Positions 24,751 to 33,723 of a stretch of DNA of 64,000 bases are shown piece by piece; position 1 is the first letter of the stretch, and each line of letters begins with the position of its first letter. The stretch comes from Enterococcus raffinosus (GTDB lineage: Bacteria > Bacillota > Bacilli > Lactobacillales > Enterococcaceae), in NCBI RefSeq assembly GCF_001886185.1, contig NZ_JXLA01000008.1, forward strand, positions 61,118 through 125,117, in the 5' to 3' direction. The notes under the pieces are model-generated. The model was not told the DNA's origin and ran no database searches. It was given only the letters and a program-made list of their open reading frames with translations. A program made the position numbers and the translations under genes.

Positions 24751-26436
24751 ATGAAAAGAAAGCAATTGACGTGTGCAGCACTTGCAGGATTGTTGGTACC
24801 TGCATTATTAGCTGCGCCAACAGCACTGGCGACAGAAGAACAGCAAACAACGACAGCGACAAGTGAGGTGGCAAAGCCTGCTGAGGAAGCTGCAAAGCCT
24901 CAACCGAGCGTTCCTACTCCGTCAAAAGAGAAACCGACTGTTCCAAGTACGCCTGCTAAGAAACCAAGTACTTCGACTGGAAGCAGCAGTCAGACGACAG
25001 GCGGAAAAGAAACGAAGCCGACGACTGAAAGCGGCACAGTAAAACCTGCGGAAAAACCGAAAACAGAGGTACCCGCAAGTAAAGAGTCGGAGAAATCTAC
25101 TGAAACAACGACTACTAGCACAGATAAAGTTGACGTAAAGCCTTTGGATGTTGAAGAATTTCCTTCAAATGAACCAACGGATACACACCCGGCGATCAAT
25201 TTTCTACCAACTCAGTCAATTAGAAAAGGCAGCAAATTCAATCCAATGGAAGGGGTCAGCGCGACCGATAAAAAGGATGGTGATTTAACGGCTAAGATCA
25301 CCTGTGAAGGAACGGTTGATACAAGTAAAGTTGGCGAATATTTATTGAAATATTCCGTAACAAACTCACAGGGAAATACCACAAATCAATGGGCGATTAT
25401 TCGAGTAGTTGAAGACAATATTGGGATGTATGCAATTGAGATCGCTGATTTTAGTTTGCCAAAAGGCAGTGACTACATCCAAGCGATTCGTGAGCGAATT
25501 GTTATCAGAAAACCGGATGGTACAACAGTGCCTACCGCAGCAGCGAATATTGCGGTAGCGGGAAATCACTCAACAGAGAAACCGGGAACTTTAGCAGTTC
25601 AGATTTCTGTGGTTTCTGAATACAACACAGTGACTAAAAAAACAGTAAACATCACCGTTCTTGACACGAAGGATACAATTCGTTTAGATGCGCAATCAAC
25701 GTTGACGCTTGAACTAGGACAAGACTTTGATCCTTACAGCTTTGCGCAAGCATATGTATTGAATGCTTCAGGTAAAGAAGAGAAACTTGCAAAAGCAAGT
25801 GCGACTGGCGGAGTTGGTGTTTGGGCAGATTCAAATGTAGACACGACGAAAACAGGGGACTACAAAGTGACGTATACTGCATTGGCTTCAACGGGTGCAA
25901 CTGTTACGAAAACGATGGATGTAAAGGTAACTGAAAAAGCTGAAAAGCGTACACCAAAAATTTTAGTAGACAATAAAGTTATGTACGTTGGCGATAAATT
26001 AGATGAAGATATGATCCTAGCTTGGGCGAAAACAGAAAATCCTGATGATACGATCGATGGATTTAAAGTGACTAATGGAGAGATTAAGGTAAAACTTGCG
26101 GATAATACATTAGTAGAAACTGGGGAACATGCGATTGAGTTCTACGCGTCTACCCCAGAAGGTGAAACAAGTACAAAAGCGATCACTTTGACGGTGAAAA
26201 ATCGTCCAAACGCAGAGCCAGTCAATCCAACTGGAGACACGAAAAATGTAGCTGGCACTGGAAACAAAGTGACCAATATGGCTAATAAAAAGGCAACGCC
26301 AGTTCGTACGACGACACAAAGTAGCAAACAATTACCGAAAACAGGCGAAGAATCAACTAGTCTGACTGTGACCGTGATTGGTAGCTTCATGGTGCTCGCA
26401 GCATTTGCACTTAAACGTTTGAAAAAAGTAAACTAA
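24751..26436 (+). CDS. LPxTG surface protein with tandem Ig-like domains
   Basis: 561 residues. Signal peptide (MKRKQLTCAALAGLLVPALL, cleavage near ALA), a Pro/Thr/Ser/Lys-rich stalk (about 30-140), then three or four Ig-like modules of about 80 residues. The first (FNPMEGVSATDKKDGDLTAK ... GEYLLKYSVTNSQGNTT) is the DUF5011-like type; later modules repeat TGDYKVTYTA and TGEHAIEFYA. Ends with LPKTG, a membrane span and basic tail: sortase A substrate. Adhesion or shielding function is inferred. RBS GGGGGAAAAGGAG. Single gene with its own leader palindrome and terminator. Confidence 0.85.
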   Translation: MKRKQLTCAALAGLLVPALLAAPTALATEEQQTTTATSEVAKPAEEAAKPQPSVPTPSKEKPTVPSTPAKKPSTSTGSSSQTTGGKETKPTTESGTVKPAEKPKTEVPASKESEKSTETTTTSTDKVDVKPLDVEEFPSNEPTDTHPAINFLPTQSIRKGSKFNPMEGVSATDKKDGDLTAKITCEGTVDTSKVGEYLLKYSVTNSQGNTTNQWAIIRVVEDNIGMYAIEIADFSLPKGSDYIQAIRERIVIRKPDGTTVPTAAANIAVAGNHSTEKPGTLAVQISVVSEYNTVTKKTVNITVLDTKDTIRLDAQSTLTLELGQDFDPYSFAQAYVLNASGKEEKLAKASATGGVGVWADSNVDTTKTGDYKVTYTALASTGATVTKTMDVKVTEKAEKRTPKILVDNKVMYVGDKLDEDMILAWAKTENPDDTIDGFKVTNGEIKVKLADNTLVETGEHAIEFYASTPEGETSTKAITLTVKNRPNAEPVNPTGDTKNVAGTGNKVTNMANKKATPVRTTTQSSKQLPKTGEESTSLTVTVIGSFMVLAAFALKRLKKVN

Positions 26437-26440
26437 AGCA

Positions 26441-26478
26441 AAAATGCTTCCTTCAATCCATTTGAAGGAAGTATTTTT
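26441..26478. terminator. Bidirectional terminator
   Basis: AAAATGCTTCCTTCAA and TTTGAAGGAAGTATTTTT, loop TCCA; serves both the LPxTG gene and the convergent minus-strand gene. Confidence 0.9.
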
Positions 26479-26481
26479 ATA

Positions 26482-27210
26482 CTATTTTTGATTCCTGCGA
26501 CCATGTTTAATAATCCATTCTTGTGCTTTACTCGAAGGTGTTTTGCGCCATTCGTTAATCAGCTGATCGGCTTTTTCAGGAGCATCTTTGTAGAGGTCAT
26601 TCAAATTATTGCCGACACTTTTTTGAACAAATTTCTCAGGATCGTCCTTCAAATTCGTCAAAATTTCGGAATAGCGCGCAAACTCGTCAATCGCGACGTA
26701 GAGCTTTTCCGACCAAGGCAAGCGGATTCGAACGCCTTCACAAGCTAAGCGGCGTACATGAACATTGTCTTCTTTGCTCCATAAGATCAATTCATCCATG
26801 ATTTCCTTAGGATGCTCCTTTAGCAGTGGACGAATCGCATATTCTCCTGTAAAGCGCTTCGTTAATTCTTTTAAAAAGGCCAACGAAACTTTCCAATCTT
26901 CATTGCCGTGACGCTCAACATAGCGGCCGATGGGCCAGAGCCACCAGCCAAAGCTAAACATTCCTGTCGCTTGTTCCAGTTCAGGACCGAGGATTTGCTG
27001 GAAGACGTGGATTCTTTCTTCGTACTCTCCCTTTAAATTCTTTTCCAGAGCGTCAACGATGAAATCAAACCGAGCAAATAATTCTTTGTCCTCCAGGTTA
27101 CCAATGAGCTCAGATGTAAAATTTTCTCTGTTAAAGTCTGGCTGTGCCCTAGACAGCTTTTCTGATAAATCTAAAATGTATTGATCATTATAATGATCTT
27201 TATGCTTCAA
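26482..27210 (-). CDS. AlkD-like HEAT-repeat DNA alkylation repair protein
   Basis: I start at TTG 27210 (product begins MKHKDHYND) because GGAGG lies nine bases upstream; the longer frame from 27243 has no RBS. About 242 residues, all helical HEAT-type repeats, as in AlkC/AlkD base-excision glycosylases. Recognisable blocks: SFGWWLWPIGRYVERHG, VRRLACEGVRIRLPWSEKL and FVQKSVGNNLNDLYKDAP, the last like the AlkD family signature. It would excise or bind alkylated bases. The C-terminal KHGRRNQK tail is basic. Monocistronic, convergent with the LPxTG gene. Confidence 0.75.
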   Translation of the reverse strand: MKHKDHYNDQYILDLSEKLSRAQPDFNRENFTSELIGNLEDKELFARFDFIVDALEKNLKGEYEERIHVFQQILGPELEQATGMFSFGWWLWPIGRYVERHGNEDWKVSLAFLKELTKRFTGEYAIRPLLKEHPKEIMDELILWSKEDNVHVRRLACEGVRIRLPWSEKLYVAIDEFARYSEILTNLKDDPEKFVQKSVGNNLNDLYKDAPEKADQLINEWRKTPSSKAQEWIIKHGRRNQK

Positions 27211-27336
27211 ATGTATCCGCCTCCATTCCTTTCTTTTGATCATACCATAAAAATCAGTCTTTTCTTAAATAGTCAATATCTTCCAAGCGATCGAGGAAAA
27301 GACTTGATACAATAAGGAAAACAAGGAGGCGAGACG

Positions 27337-28137
27337 TTGAATCAAAAAATTATCTGCTACGATGCAGACTTAAATGTAGAAGCGTATTCTTTTACAGGCG
27401 TGTCGCAAAACTTTCCCAATCACTTTCATGATTATTACGTAGTAGGGTTGATTGAAGAGGGGGAACGGAGGCTAGTGGTCAATGGTAAGGAGTATGTCTT
27501 AGTTCCTGGAGACCTCATTACCTTCAATCCTTATGATAATCATAGCTGTGAGGGAGTCGATGGTGAACGCCTAACCTATCTTTGCATCAATATTAAGAAG
27601 GAGCCCTTTCAGCCCTTCACAGGCAGCGAACTGCCTAAATTTCTTACGCCAATGCAAGAACAAACCAGTATGGCCGAAGACTATCGACGCTTGCATGATG
27701 CCATCATGAAGCAAGGAGAGAAAGAAGAGAGGGAGACACTGTTTCTTTTGTTTCTTGAAGAATTGCTGCGGTATACTCAAAAAACTCCTGTCACAACAAC
27801 AGAGGAACAGGAGACGATTGCACAGGTGTGCGGCTATTTGGAAACTCATTATGATCAGAAAATCACTTTGGGCCAGCTTTGCGAGGTCGTCCATTTGAAT
27901 AAGCATTCGCTGGTTCGTCAATTTACCAAAGAAAAAGGAATCACCCCTTATCGCTATCTTGAAACGTTTCGAATCGTTAAGGCAAAGGAGCTATTGGAGC
28001 AAGGCTGCAGTCTAACAGAGACCGCTGATCGGACAGGCTTTTATGATCAGAGTCACTTTACAAATTATTTCAGCCGCTTCATTGGCTTGACTCCGAACCA
28101 ATATCGAACAATTTTTGAAAAAAGAAATGAGGAATAA
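27337..28137 (+). CDS. AraC-family regulator with N-terminal cupin domain
   Basis: 266 residues, TTG start at 27337 behind AAGGAGG. Residues 10-95: cupin with FPNHFHDYYVVGLIEEGE and VVNGKEYVLVPGDLITFNPYDNHSC, the arabinose-binding-like fold. Residues about 165-262: two helix-turn-helices (ITLGQLCEVVHLNKHSLVRQF, SLTETADRTGFYDQSHFTNYFSRFIGLTPNQYR). It is one base from the DUF2000 gene, which it probably controls. Inducer unknown. Confidence 0.85.
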   Translation: MNQKIICYDADLNVEAYSFTGVSQNFPNHFHDYYVVGLIEEGERRLVVNGKEYVLVPGDLITFNPYDNHSCEGVDGERLTYLCINIKKEPFQPFTGSELPKFLTPMQEQTSMAEDYRRLHDAIMKQGEKEERETLFLLFLEELLRYTQKTPVTTTEEQETIAQVCGYLETHYDQKITLGQLCEVVHLNKHSLVRQFTKEKGITPYRYLETFRIVKAKELLEQGCSLTETADRTGFYDQSHFTNYFSRFIGLTPNQYRTIFEKRNEE

Positions 28138-28138
28138 C

Positions 28139-28561
28139 ATGTCAATGGATGAACTGAAATGCGTGATGGTAGTGGACGAATCCATGCCGTTAGGAATTAT
28201 TGCAAATAGTACGGCTGTAATGGGTGTAACGATCGGAAAACTGTTTCCTGAGGTAGTGGGTCAAGATGTCATTGACCAAAGCGGTTATCAGCACCAGGGC
28301 ATTATTGAATTCCCGATTCCGATTTTAAAAGGGAATAGGGAATTTTTACGAACGATGCGAGAACGACTCTATGAACCAAGTTTTGAAAAAGTAACGGTCG
28401 TCGATTTTTTTGATGTCGCACAGGGATGTAAAACCTATGAGGAATATATTGAAAAGATGAAGGATGTCCCAGAAGCAGCGATTGACTATTTCGGTCTGAC
28501 ATTATTCGGTAATAAGAAACAAGTCAATAAGTTGACCGGCAGTTTGCCGCTTCTGCGCTGA
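28139..28561 (+). CDS. DUF2000 family protein
   Basis: 140 residues from ATG 28139 (RBS GAGG within the end of the regulator gene). MVVDESMPLGIIANSTAVMGVTIGK matches the DUF2000 opening; the family has a peptidyl-tRNA hydrolase 2-like fold but no established role. In many genomes it sits beside an AraC regulator, exactly as here. No signal peptide or membrane helix. Confidence 0.75.
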   Translation: MSMDELKCVMVVDESMPLGIIANSTAVMGVTIGKLFPEVVGQDVIDQSGYQHQGIIEFPIPILKGNREFLRTMRERLYEPSFEKVTVVDFFDVAQGCKTYEEYIEKMKDVPEAAIDYFGLTLFGNKKQVNKLTGSLPLLR

Positions 28562-28705
28562 CAGCTCGTGCTCAAACGAAAACATTAGTTCATTTTCATG
28601 CTTTTTTCAGTAAATCGTGCTATTTTAGACAAGAAATATGTTTTAAAAGAGAACGCCTGATGAAAAAGGCTGCTCGAATACGAACTAAGGGCGTGGAATA
28701 AATTA

Positions 28706-29359
28706 ATGAGTATTGAAATCGTATCAAAAATTCTTTCGATTATCCTATTGAATTTGGTATTAAGCGGAGATAATGCGGTGGTGATTGCTTTAGCTACTCG
28801 CAAGCTTCCAGCCAGTTCACAGAATAAAGCAATCGTGATTGGAACAGCAGGAGCGGTTGTTCTGCGAATTCTATTAATGCTGATCGCGGTTGAATTATTG
28901 ACGGTTCCATATGTAAAAATCGTTGGAGCCGTCTTGCTGTTTTACATCGCGTATGACTTATTGAAATCAAATGGCGAGGAGGCAGCTGTGAAGAGTGAGA
29001 TGACGCTCTTATCTGCAGTTCGCACGATTATTATTGCGGATCTGGTCATGAGTCTGGACAATGTTTTGGCGATTGCTGGTGTAGCCGATGGGCATTTCGG
29101 TTTAGCCGTGTTAGGCTTGATTATCAGTATACCGATTGTGATTTTTGGCAGCCAGATTATTTTGAGACTGATGAATCGTTTCCCTTGGTTGATCTGGATC
29201 GGAGCGTTATTGATCGCTTATACAGCCGGTACAATGCTGGTGGAAGACAATTTTATCCACCATTTGTTAAGAGGTCTGAGCAATGGGCATTTGATATCAT
29301 TTGTTTCCTGTGCCTTATTAGCAGGGATGTATTTCCTATTTAACCGAAAAAAATCTTAA
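28706..29359 (+). CDS. TerC-family integral membrane metal transporter (YjbE-like)
   Basis: 217 residues with about seven membrane helices. Conserved acidic metal sites occur in LNLVLSGDNAVVIALA (helix 1) and ADLVMSLDNVLAIAGVA (middle helix), the TerC/YjbE hallmark. Family members export Mn2+ to metallate secreted enzymes or relieve manganese stress. I looked for the yybP-ykoY riboswitch that often precedes such genes and did not find it in 28562-28705; only a weak ACGCC/GGCGT pairing is there. Own terminator follows. Confidence 0.85.
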   Translation: MSIEIVSKILSIILLNLVLSGDNAVVIALATRKLPASSQNKAIVIGTAGAVVLRILLMLIAVELLTVPYVKIVGAVLLFYIAYDLLKSNGEEAAVKSEMTLLSAVRTIIIADLVMSLDNVLAIAGVADGHFGLAVLGLIISIPIVIFGSQIILRLMNRFPWLIWIGALLIAYTAGTMLVEDNFIHHLLRGLSNGHLISFVSCALLAGMYFLFNRKKS

Positions 29360-29370
29360 TACGAATAACG

Positions 29371-29404
29371 AAAACTGTCGTAAACCACTTACGGCAGTTT
29401 TTTT
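29371..29404 (+). terminator. Intrinsic terminator after the TerC gene
   Basis: AAAACTGTCGTAA and TTACGGCAGTTTT, loop ACCAC, T tract. Confidence 0.9.
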
Positions 29405-29482
29405 GACTGATATAGACAAACCAAATAACTGAGTGGAATTGGTCAAATTCGAGGATAATACACAGATGTTATCAGCAAGAAA

Positions 29483-29852
29483 ATGGATAAGAGTATAGCG
29501 ATTTGTGACGATGACCGTTTGATGAGCGGGCAAGTTATAAAGCTCGTGGATCAGATCCTTTGAGGTGACACAATTAACATACTACAGTTTTTTTAATTGT
29601 TTATAGATACTGACAATGAGAAAGCAGAGTGAGAACGATTCTCTTTTGGAAGTATTGCGGGAAAAAATTCCCTTCGTTATACTTAGGGAGTGATTGTAAG
29701 TGTTTACACAAACTTTGTGGATGCGTTAGATGAGCATCTATCGAAAATTTGAAGCAATACATCTGGAGGTGGAAGAAATGTTTAAGCGATGACTTTGAGT
29801 ACCGCAAAACTTAGAGGTTCTAAGCGCGTCAATTAAATATTTTTCCTCCTCG
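29483..29852 (+). pseudogene. Relic of a LytTR-type response regulator
   Basis: The frame from ATG 29483 reads MDKSIAICDDDRLMSGQVIK, then a stop at 29561-29563. IAICDDD is the N-terminal receiver signature of AgrA/ComE-type regulators. Farther on, in a different frame, TNFVDALDEHLSKI (29708-29749) resembles the receiver's VDALEYHxxDY region. Multiple stops and frame changes lie between, and no continuous domain survives. It fills most of the 630-base gap between TerC and the reductase gene. The first match is convincing; the later pieces are tentative. Confidence 0.55.
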
Positions 29853-29996
29853 GATCGATTAAGCTAAAAAATTATCCAGGAGCAGCCTTCTTTGGTGTGC
29901 TCTTTTTCTGTTGGAGGAAAAACTGAATTGCGGAGTATCAGGTGATTTAGAAGAAATCTAAAGAGAAAATCCTCAAAATGGGAAGGAATGGATAAC

Positions 29997-31175
29997 ATGG
30001 AATTAAGAACGAGCTTACCAGAGATTTTTGATGAATTTGGAGAAGCAAGAAGACAGGGATTTTTAACAGTTAAAGAAATTAAAGAGCAGGGCAAGCCGGT
30101 TGTGGGGGTCTATTGTACTTTCATGCCGGAGGAATTGGTGCTTGCAGGCGGAGCGATCCAGATTAGTCTGTGTTCGACTTCAGATGAGACAATTCCCGAT
30201 GCGGAAGAAGATTTGCCACGGAATTTGTGTCCTTTGATCAAATCGAGTTACGGGTTCGGTAAAACCGACAAGTGCCCGTATTTCTATTTTTCTGATTTAG
30301 TTGTTGGTGAGACGACCTGCGATGGTAAGAAAAAAATGTATGAGTATATGGAGGAGTTCAAGGATACTTATTTGATGCAATTGCCTCATATGCGTGATAC
30401 CGAAGAGAGTAAAAAATTATGGTACAGCGAGTTGGTTCGCTTTAAAGAAAAGCTGGAGGATTTCTTAGATGTTGAAATCACGGATGAGAAGATTAGTGAA
30501 GCAATCGTCTTGAAAAACCGTGAGCGTCAGGCGAAGCAAGATTTCTATCGTTTAGGGCAATTGAATCCGCCAGCAATCACTGGACAAGAAATTTTCCAAG
30601 TGATGTATGGATCACAATACAAGTTTGATAAAGAAGAAGTAATTCAAATGTTGGAAGAGACGACCGCTAAAGTAAAAGAAAAGTATGAGGCCGGCGAACG
30701 TTTGGATGCCAAACCGCGCATTTTAATAACCGGTTCACCAATGGGGGGCGTTACGGAAAAAGTCATTCGGGCGATTGAAGAAAATGGCGGGTTAGTAGTG
30801 GCGTACGAGAATTGTACGGTAGCGAAGGCTGTTGAACGCTTAGTTGATGAGACAGAAGAGGATGTTTACCAAGCATTGACAGATAAATATATCAATATCG
30901 GCTGTGCCTGTATGTCGAATAATCAGCCGCGAAAAGAGCTGCTGAGTCAAATGATCGATGATTATCAGGTTGATGGGGTAATCGATATGGTCTTGCAAAA
31001 CTGTATTCCATTTTCTGTGGAATCCTTGAAAATCAAACGTTTCTTGAATGAGGAGAAACAAATCCCTTACATGTATTTAGAGACAGATTATTCAACTTCA
31101 GATATCGAACAAATCAACACACGCGTGACCGCATTTATCGAAATGTTAGAGGAAGAGACTGTATGTACACAATAG
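29997..31175 (+). CDS. yjiM: Double-cubane-cluster anaerobic reductase (2-hydroxyacyl-CoA dehydratase-like, YjiM type)
   Basis: 392 residues from ATG 29997, chosen because AAGGA is nine bases upstream. HgdB/FldC-like fold with many cysteines: VYCTFMPEEL, NLCPLIKSSYGFGKTDKCPYF, GETTCDGKKKMYEY, GCACMSNNQPRKEL and LQNCIPFSVESL, a set fitting a double-cubane [8Fe-9S] cluster. Family knowledge: such proteins, reduced by an ATP-driven activase, make low-potential two-electron reductions of small molecules; the natural substrate is unknown. The activase gene overlaps its 3' end by 13 bases. Oxygen-sensitive, so an anaerobic role is expected. Confidence 0.82.
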   Translation: MELRTSLPEIFDEFGEARRQGFLTVKEIKEQGKPVVGVYCTFMPEELVLAGGAIQISLCSTSDETIPDAEEDLPRNLCPLIKSSYGFGKTDKCPYFYFSDLVVGETTCDGKKKMYEYMEEFKDTYLMQLPHMRDTEESKKLWYSELVRFKEKLEDFLDVEITDEKISEAIVLKNRERQAKQDFYRLGQLNPPAITGQEIFQVMYGSQYKFDKEEVIQMLEETTAKVKEKYEAGERLDAKPRILITGSPMGGVTEKVIRAIEENGGLVVAYENCTVAKAVERLVDETEEDVYQALTDKYINIGCACMSNNQPRKELLSQMIDDYQVDGVIDMVLQNCIPFSVESLKIKRFLNEEKQIPYMYLETDYSTSDIEQINTRVTAFIEMLEEETVCTQ

Positions 31176-31927
31176 GATTAGATTCTGGTTCTACGACAAC
31201 AAAAGGCGTACTTTTTTCCGGTGAGGAATTGATCGATAAATATTTAATCCCTACTGCTGGAAATCCCAAAAAAGCGATGTCGGAGGTTGTTGATTATTTT
31301 AAACGAAACGATGAACTGAGTGATGTGAAGCTTGTGACAACGGGGTACGGCAGAAAACTTCTGCCAGCGGATCTAGTCGTTACGGAGATTACCTGTCATG
31401 GTAAAGGTGCCGAATTTTTACGTCCTGGAGTGAGACAGGTCATTGATATAGGCGGACAAGATTGCAAGACGATTCAGCTAAATGGGAAAGGAAACGTGAC
31501 GGAATTCAGTATGAATGATCGTTGTGCGGCTGGTACTGGACGTTTCGTAGAGGTTATGATGCGGACACTAGGTGAAGATATTTGCGACTTGGATCAATTT
31601 GTTCAAGAGGCGCAGCCAGTCACCATCAACAGTATGTGCACAGTCTTCGCTGAATCAGAAGTCATTAGTTTGATCTCAAAAGGAGAGAATCGGGAGGATA
31701 TCGCACTAGGTGTTCTTCATTCTATTGCTCAGCGGATCAGCAGTCAGTATTCTAAACTAAGACCCGCGCGCGGGGAAGAGGTCCTTTTCACTGGCGGTCT
31801 GTCAAAAAGTGCGGCCTTTGCAAAAGTGTTGGAGCGTTATGTGGCAGGACCAGTAAAATGTGATGAGCTGTCGCAATATGCCGGCGCCATCGGAGCAGCT
31901 CAAATTGGGATAAAAAAATTAAAATAA
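31163..31927 (+). CDS. yjiL: Activase of the double-cubane reductase (acyl-CoA dehydratase activase family, YjiL type)
   Basis: 254 residues, ASKHA ATPase. Phosphate-1 loop GLDSGSTTTKGVLF at the N-terminus, DIGGQDCKTI, and the two cysteines NDRCAAGTGRF and SMCTVFAESE, one per subunit, that bridge a [4Fe-4S] cluster between the dimer halves. It couples ATP hydrolysis to electron transfer into the partner reductase. Overlapping start implies tight translational coupling and a fixed ratio. Confidence 0.87.
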   Translation: MYTIGLDSGSTTTKGVLFSGEELIDKYLIPTAGNPKKAMSEVVDYFKRNDELSDVKLVTTGYGRKLLPADLVVTEITCHGKGAEFLRPGVRQVIDIGGQDCKTIQLNGKGNVTEFSMNDRCAAGTGRFVEVMMRTLGEDICDLDQFVQEAQPVTINSMCTVFAESEVISLISKGENREDIALGVLHSIAQRISSQYSKLRPARGEEVLFTGGLSKSAAFAKVLERYVAGPVKCDELSQYAGAIGAAQIGIKKLK

Positions 31928-31931
31928 GTAA

Positions 31932-31970
31932 AAAGATGATGCGGCAATTAAGTCCGCATCATCTTTTTTT
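31932..31970. terminator. Bidirectional terminator
   Basis: AAAGATGATGCGG and CCGCATCATCTTTTTTT. The minus-strand gene's TGA (31961-31959) lies in the right arm. Confidence 0.9.
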
Positions 31971-32600
31971 GTGAGCGAGTTGTCTAAAGGCAATACTGAG
32001 TGCAGGGAGATATAGGAAAAAGAGTGATAGACGCTGCCAAAAACCGCGTGTAGACGACAAGAGACTGCCAATGATCGGTAAGTAGTATGCCGCAAATAGG
32101 AACAATGCTAAGAGTGAACCAAGTAAACAAACAGCATAAAAAAGTGAAACGACTTTCTGACGCTTCAGACTAGCTTGATAAGCCAATAGTAGCGGAACGA
32201 ACATCATCGCTACCATGGCTATTCCAGAGAAGGCTGCATGTAGAAAGTAAGCAGGATTAAAGAAACTAGCGGTATCACTGATTTTTATTAAACCTGTCAA
32301 GAGACAGTCGCCAAAACCATAGAGTGCGATCGCACCCGCTACAATTTGTGCTAAACCCTTTGATTCAGATTGAAAAAAGTCATAGACCCCTATACTTGAT
32401 AAGATGAACAAGCTGCCTGTGATGATCGAACCATTGTTGAAATATGTTTGGACAGGACTAGTGGATTCACCCAACTGGCTAATAATCATTGTCATTTGGT
32501 CAAAACCAGGATAGGACCGACCTAGATAATAAGGCAATGAAAAATCCCCAATGACCGCAAGAATCAAAAATAACGGGGAGAATTTCTTAAGAATACGCAT
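31959..32600 (-). CDS. DUF998 membrane protein
   Basis: 213 residues from ATG 32600 (AAGGAG six or seven bases upstream), rather than the longer frame. Six membrane helices. The N-terminal block IGDFSLPYYLGRSYPGFDQMTMIISQLGES is the DUF998 signature. Function unknown; no operon partner. The C-terminus ends in basic residues (LAHKKR). Confidence 0.78.
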   Translation of the reverse strand: MRILKKFSPLFLILAVIGDFSLPYYLGRSYPGFDQMTMIISQLGESTSPVQTYFNNGSIITGSLFILSSIGVYDFFQSESKGLAQIVAGAIALYGFGDCLLTGLIKISDTASFFNPAYFLHAAFSGIAMVAMMFVPLLLAYQASLKRQKVVSLFYAVCLLGSLLALFLFAAYYLPIIGSLLSSTRGFWQRLSLFFLYLPALSIAFRQLAHKKR

Positions 32601-32721
32601 TTGGCACTCCTTACAAAAAGTTTTCTCCATGATACTTTATTTCTTCTTAAAATACGAGAAATAAGGGAATAAAGCTATTTTTCTCACTTTTTTTCTAAAG
32701 ATGAAAAAAAGTGAGATTGAA

Positions 32722-32750
32722 TTGACTGGCTAGTCAAGGAAGTATATGCT
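32722..32750 (+). promoter_or_regulatory. Promoter with palindromic operator for the ABC exporter-TetR operon
   Basis: TTGACTGGCTAGTCAA (32722-32737) is a near-perfect palindrome whose left end is also the -35 TTGACT; a 17-base spacer leads to TATGCT (32745-32750). This is the classic placement of a TetR operator, and the operon's third gene encodes a TetR protein. Confidence 0.75.
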
Positions 32751-32805
32751 CTATTTATAGTATTGAATGTTGAATAGGGGAACGTTTGGAAGAGGAGGGA
32801 GAACG

Positions 32806-33723
32806 ATGGATAATCAAATCGTATCATTGAGTAAAGTAGAGAAAAAATTTGGGAAATTCCAAGCCTTGAAGGATGTCACCTTTGATGTAAAAAAAGGTGA
32901 GGTATTAGGATTTATTGGACCAAATGGTTCGGGAAAATCAACGACCATTCGAATTCTATTGGGAATGTTGAAGAAGTCTGGTGGTGAAGCAACGATTTTT
33001 GGAAAGGGTGTCTGGAAGGAGGATACGGAGATTCACAAGGGGATTGCCTATGTACCTGGCGATGTTTACCTATGGCCGAATCTAACTGGTGGTGAAATCA
33101 TTGACCTGCTTCTACGGTTAAACGGACAGAAACGTACGCAGAAAACAGAAGAGCTGATTGAGAAGTTCCAGTTGGACCCGAAGAAAAAAGCGCGAACCTA
33201 CTCAAAAGGAAATCGTCAGAAAATAGCATTGATAGCCGCACTTTCACAGGAAGCGGAATTGTATATCTTTGATGAACCAACTTCTGGCTTAGATCCTCTG
33301 AATGAGAAATCCTTTCAGGAGGAGGTGTTGAAGCTGAAAGAAGCAGGAAAAAGCATCTTGCTTTCCAGTCATATTTTATCGGAAGTAGAAAAGATGTGTG
33401 ATCGAATCGCCATCATTCGCGAAGGTGAGATTATTGAGACCGGTGATTTAGCTTCGATGCGGCATCTAACCAGAATAGAAATCACCGTTGAAACCAAATC
33501 TACTTTAGATGGGATTGACCAGTTAACAGGGGTCCATAAAGTTGTTTTTTCTGAAGAAAACCATCACCAAGCGGTGTTGTCTGTGGATCGTGAACAAATG
33601 ACGCAAATCATGATTTTTTTGGCAGATAAGCAAATTGTTAACTTAACGTCTACGCCTCCAACATTAGAAGACTTATTTATGCGCTATTACGAAAAACAAG
33701 GAGTTGATTCGTATGGGGCATAG
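32806..33723 (+). CDS. ABC exporter ATP-binding protein
   Basis: 305 residues from ATG 32806 (GGAGG seven bases upstream). Walker A GPNGSGKSTT, Q-loop region YVPGDVYLWPNLTGGE, signature TYSKGNRQKI (SKG in place of SGG), Walker B LYIFDEPTSGLD, H-loop LLSSHILSE. The C-terminal domain fits DRA/CcmA-like exporters. It overlaps the permease gene by 11 bases. Probably expels a drug or peptide; substrate unknown. Confidence 0.85.
   Translation: MDNQIVSLSKVEKKFGKFQALKDVTFDVKKGEVLGFIGPNGSGKSTTIRILLGMLKKSGGEATIFGKGVWKEDTEIHKGIAYVPGDVYLWPNLTGGEIIDLLLRLNGQKRTQKTEELIEKFQLDPKKKARTYSKGNRQKIALIAALSQEAELYIFDEPTSGLDPLNEKSFQEEVLKLKEAGKSILLSSHILSEVEKMCDRIAIIREGEIIETGDLASMRHLTRIEITVETKSTLDGIDQLTGVHKVVFSEENHHQAVLSVDREQMTQIMIFLADKQIVNLTSTPPTLEDLFMRYYEKQGVDSYGA

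Noticed and set aside
28562..28705. Mn2+ riboswitch before the TerC gene
   Set aside because: No GGGGAGTA and no GAGACC element; the ACGCC/GGCGT pairing alone is not enough.
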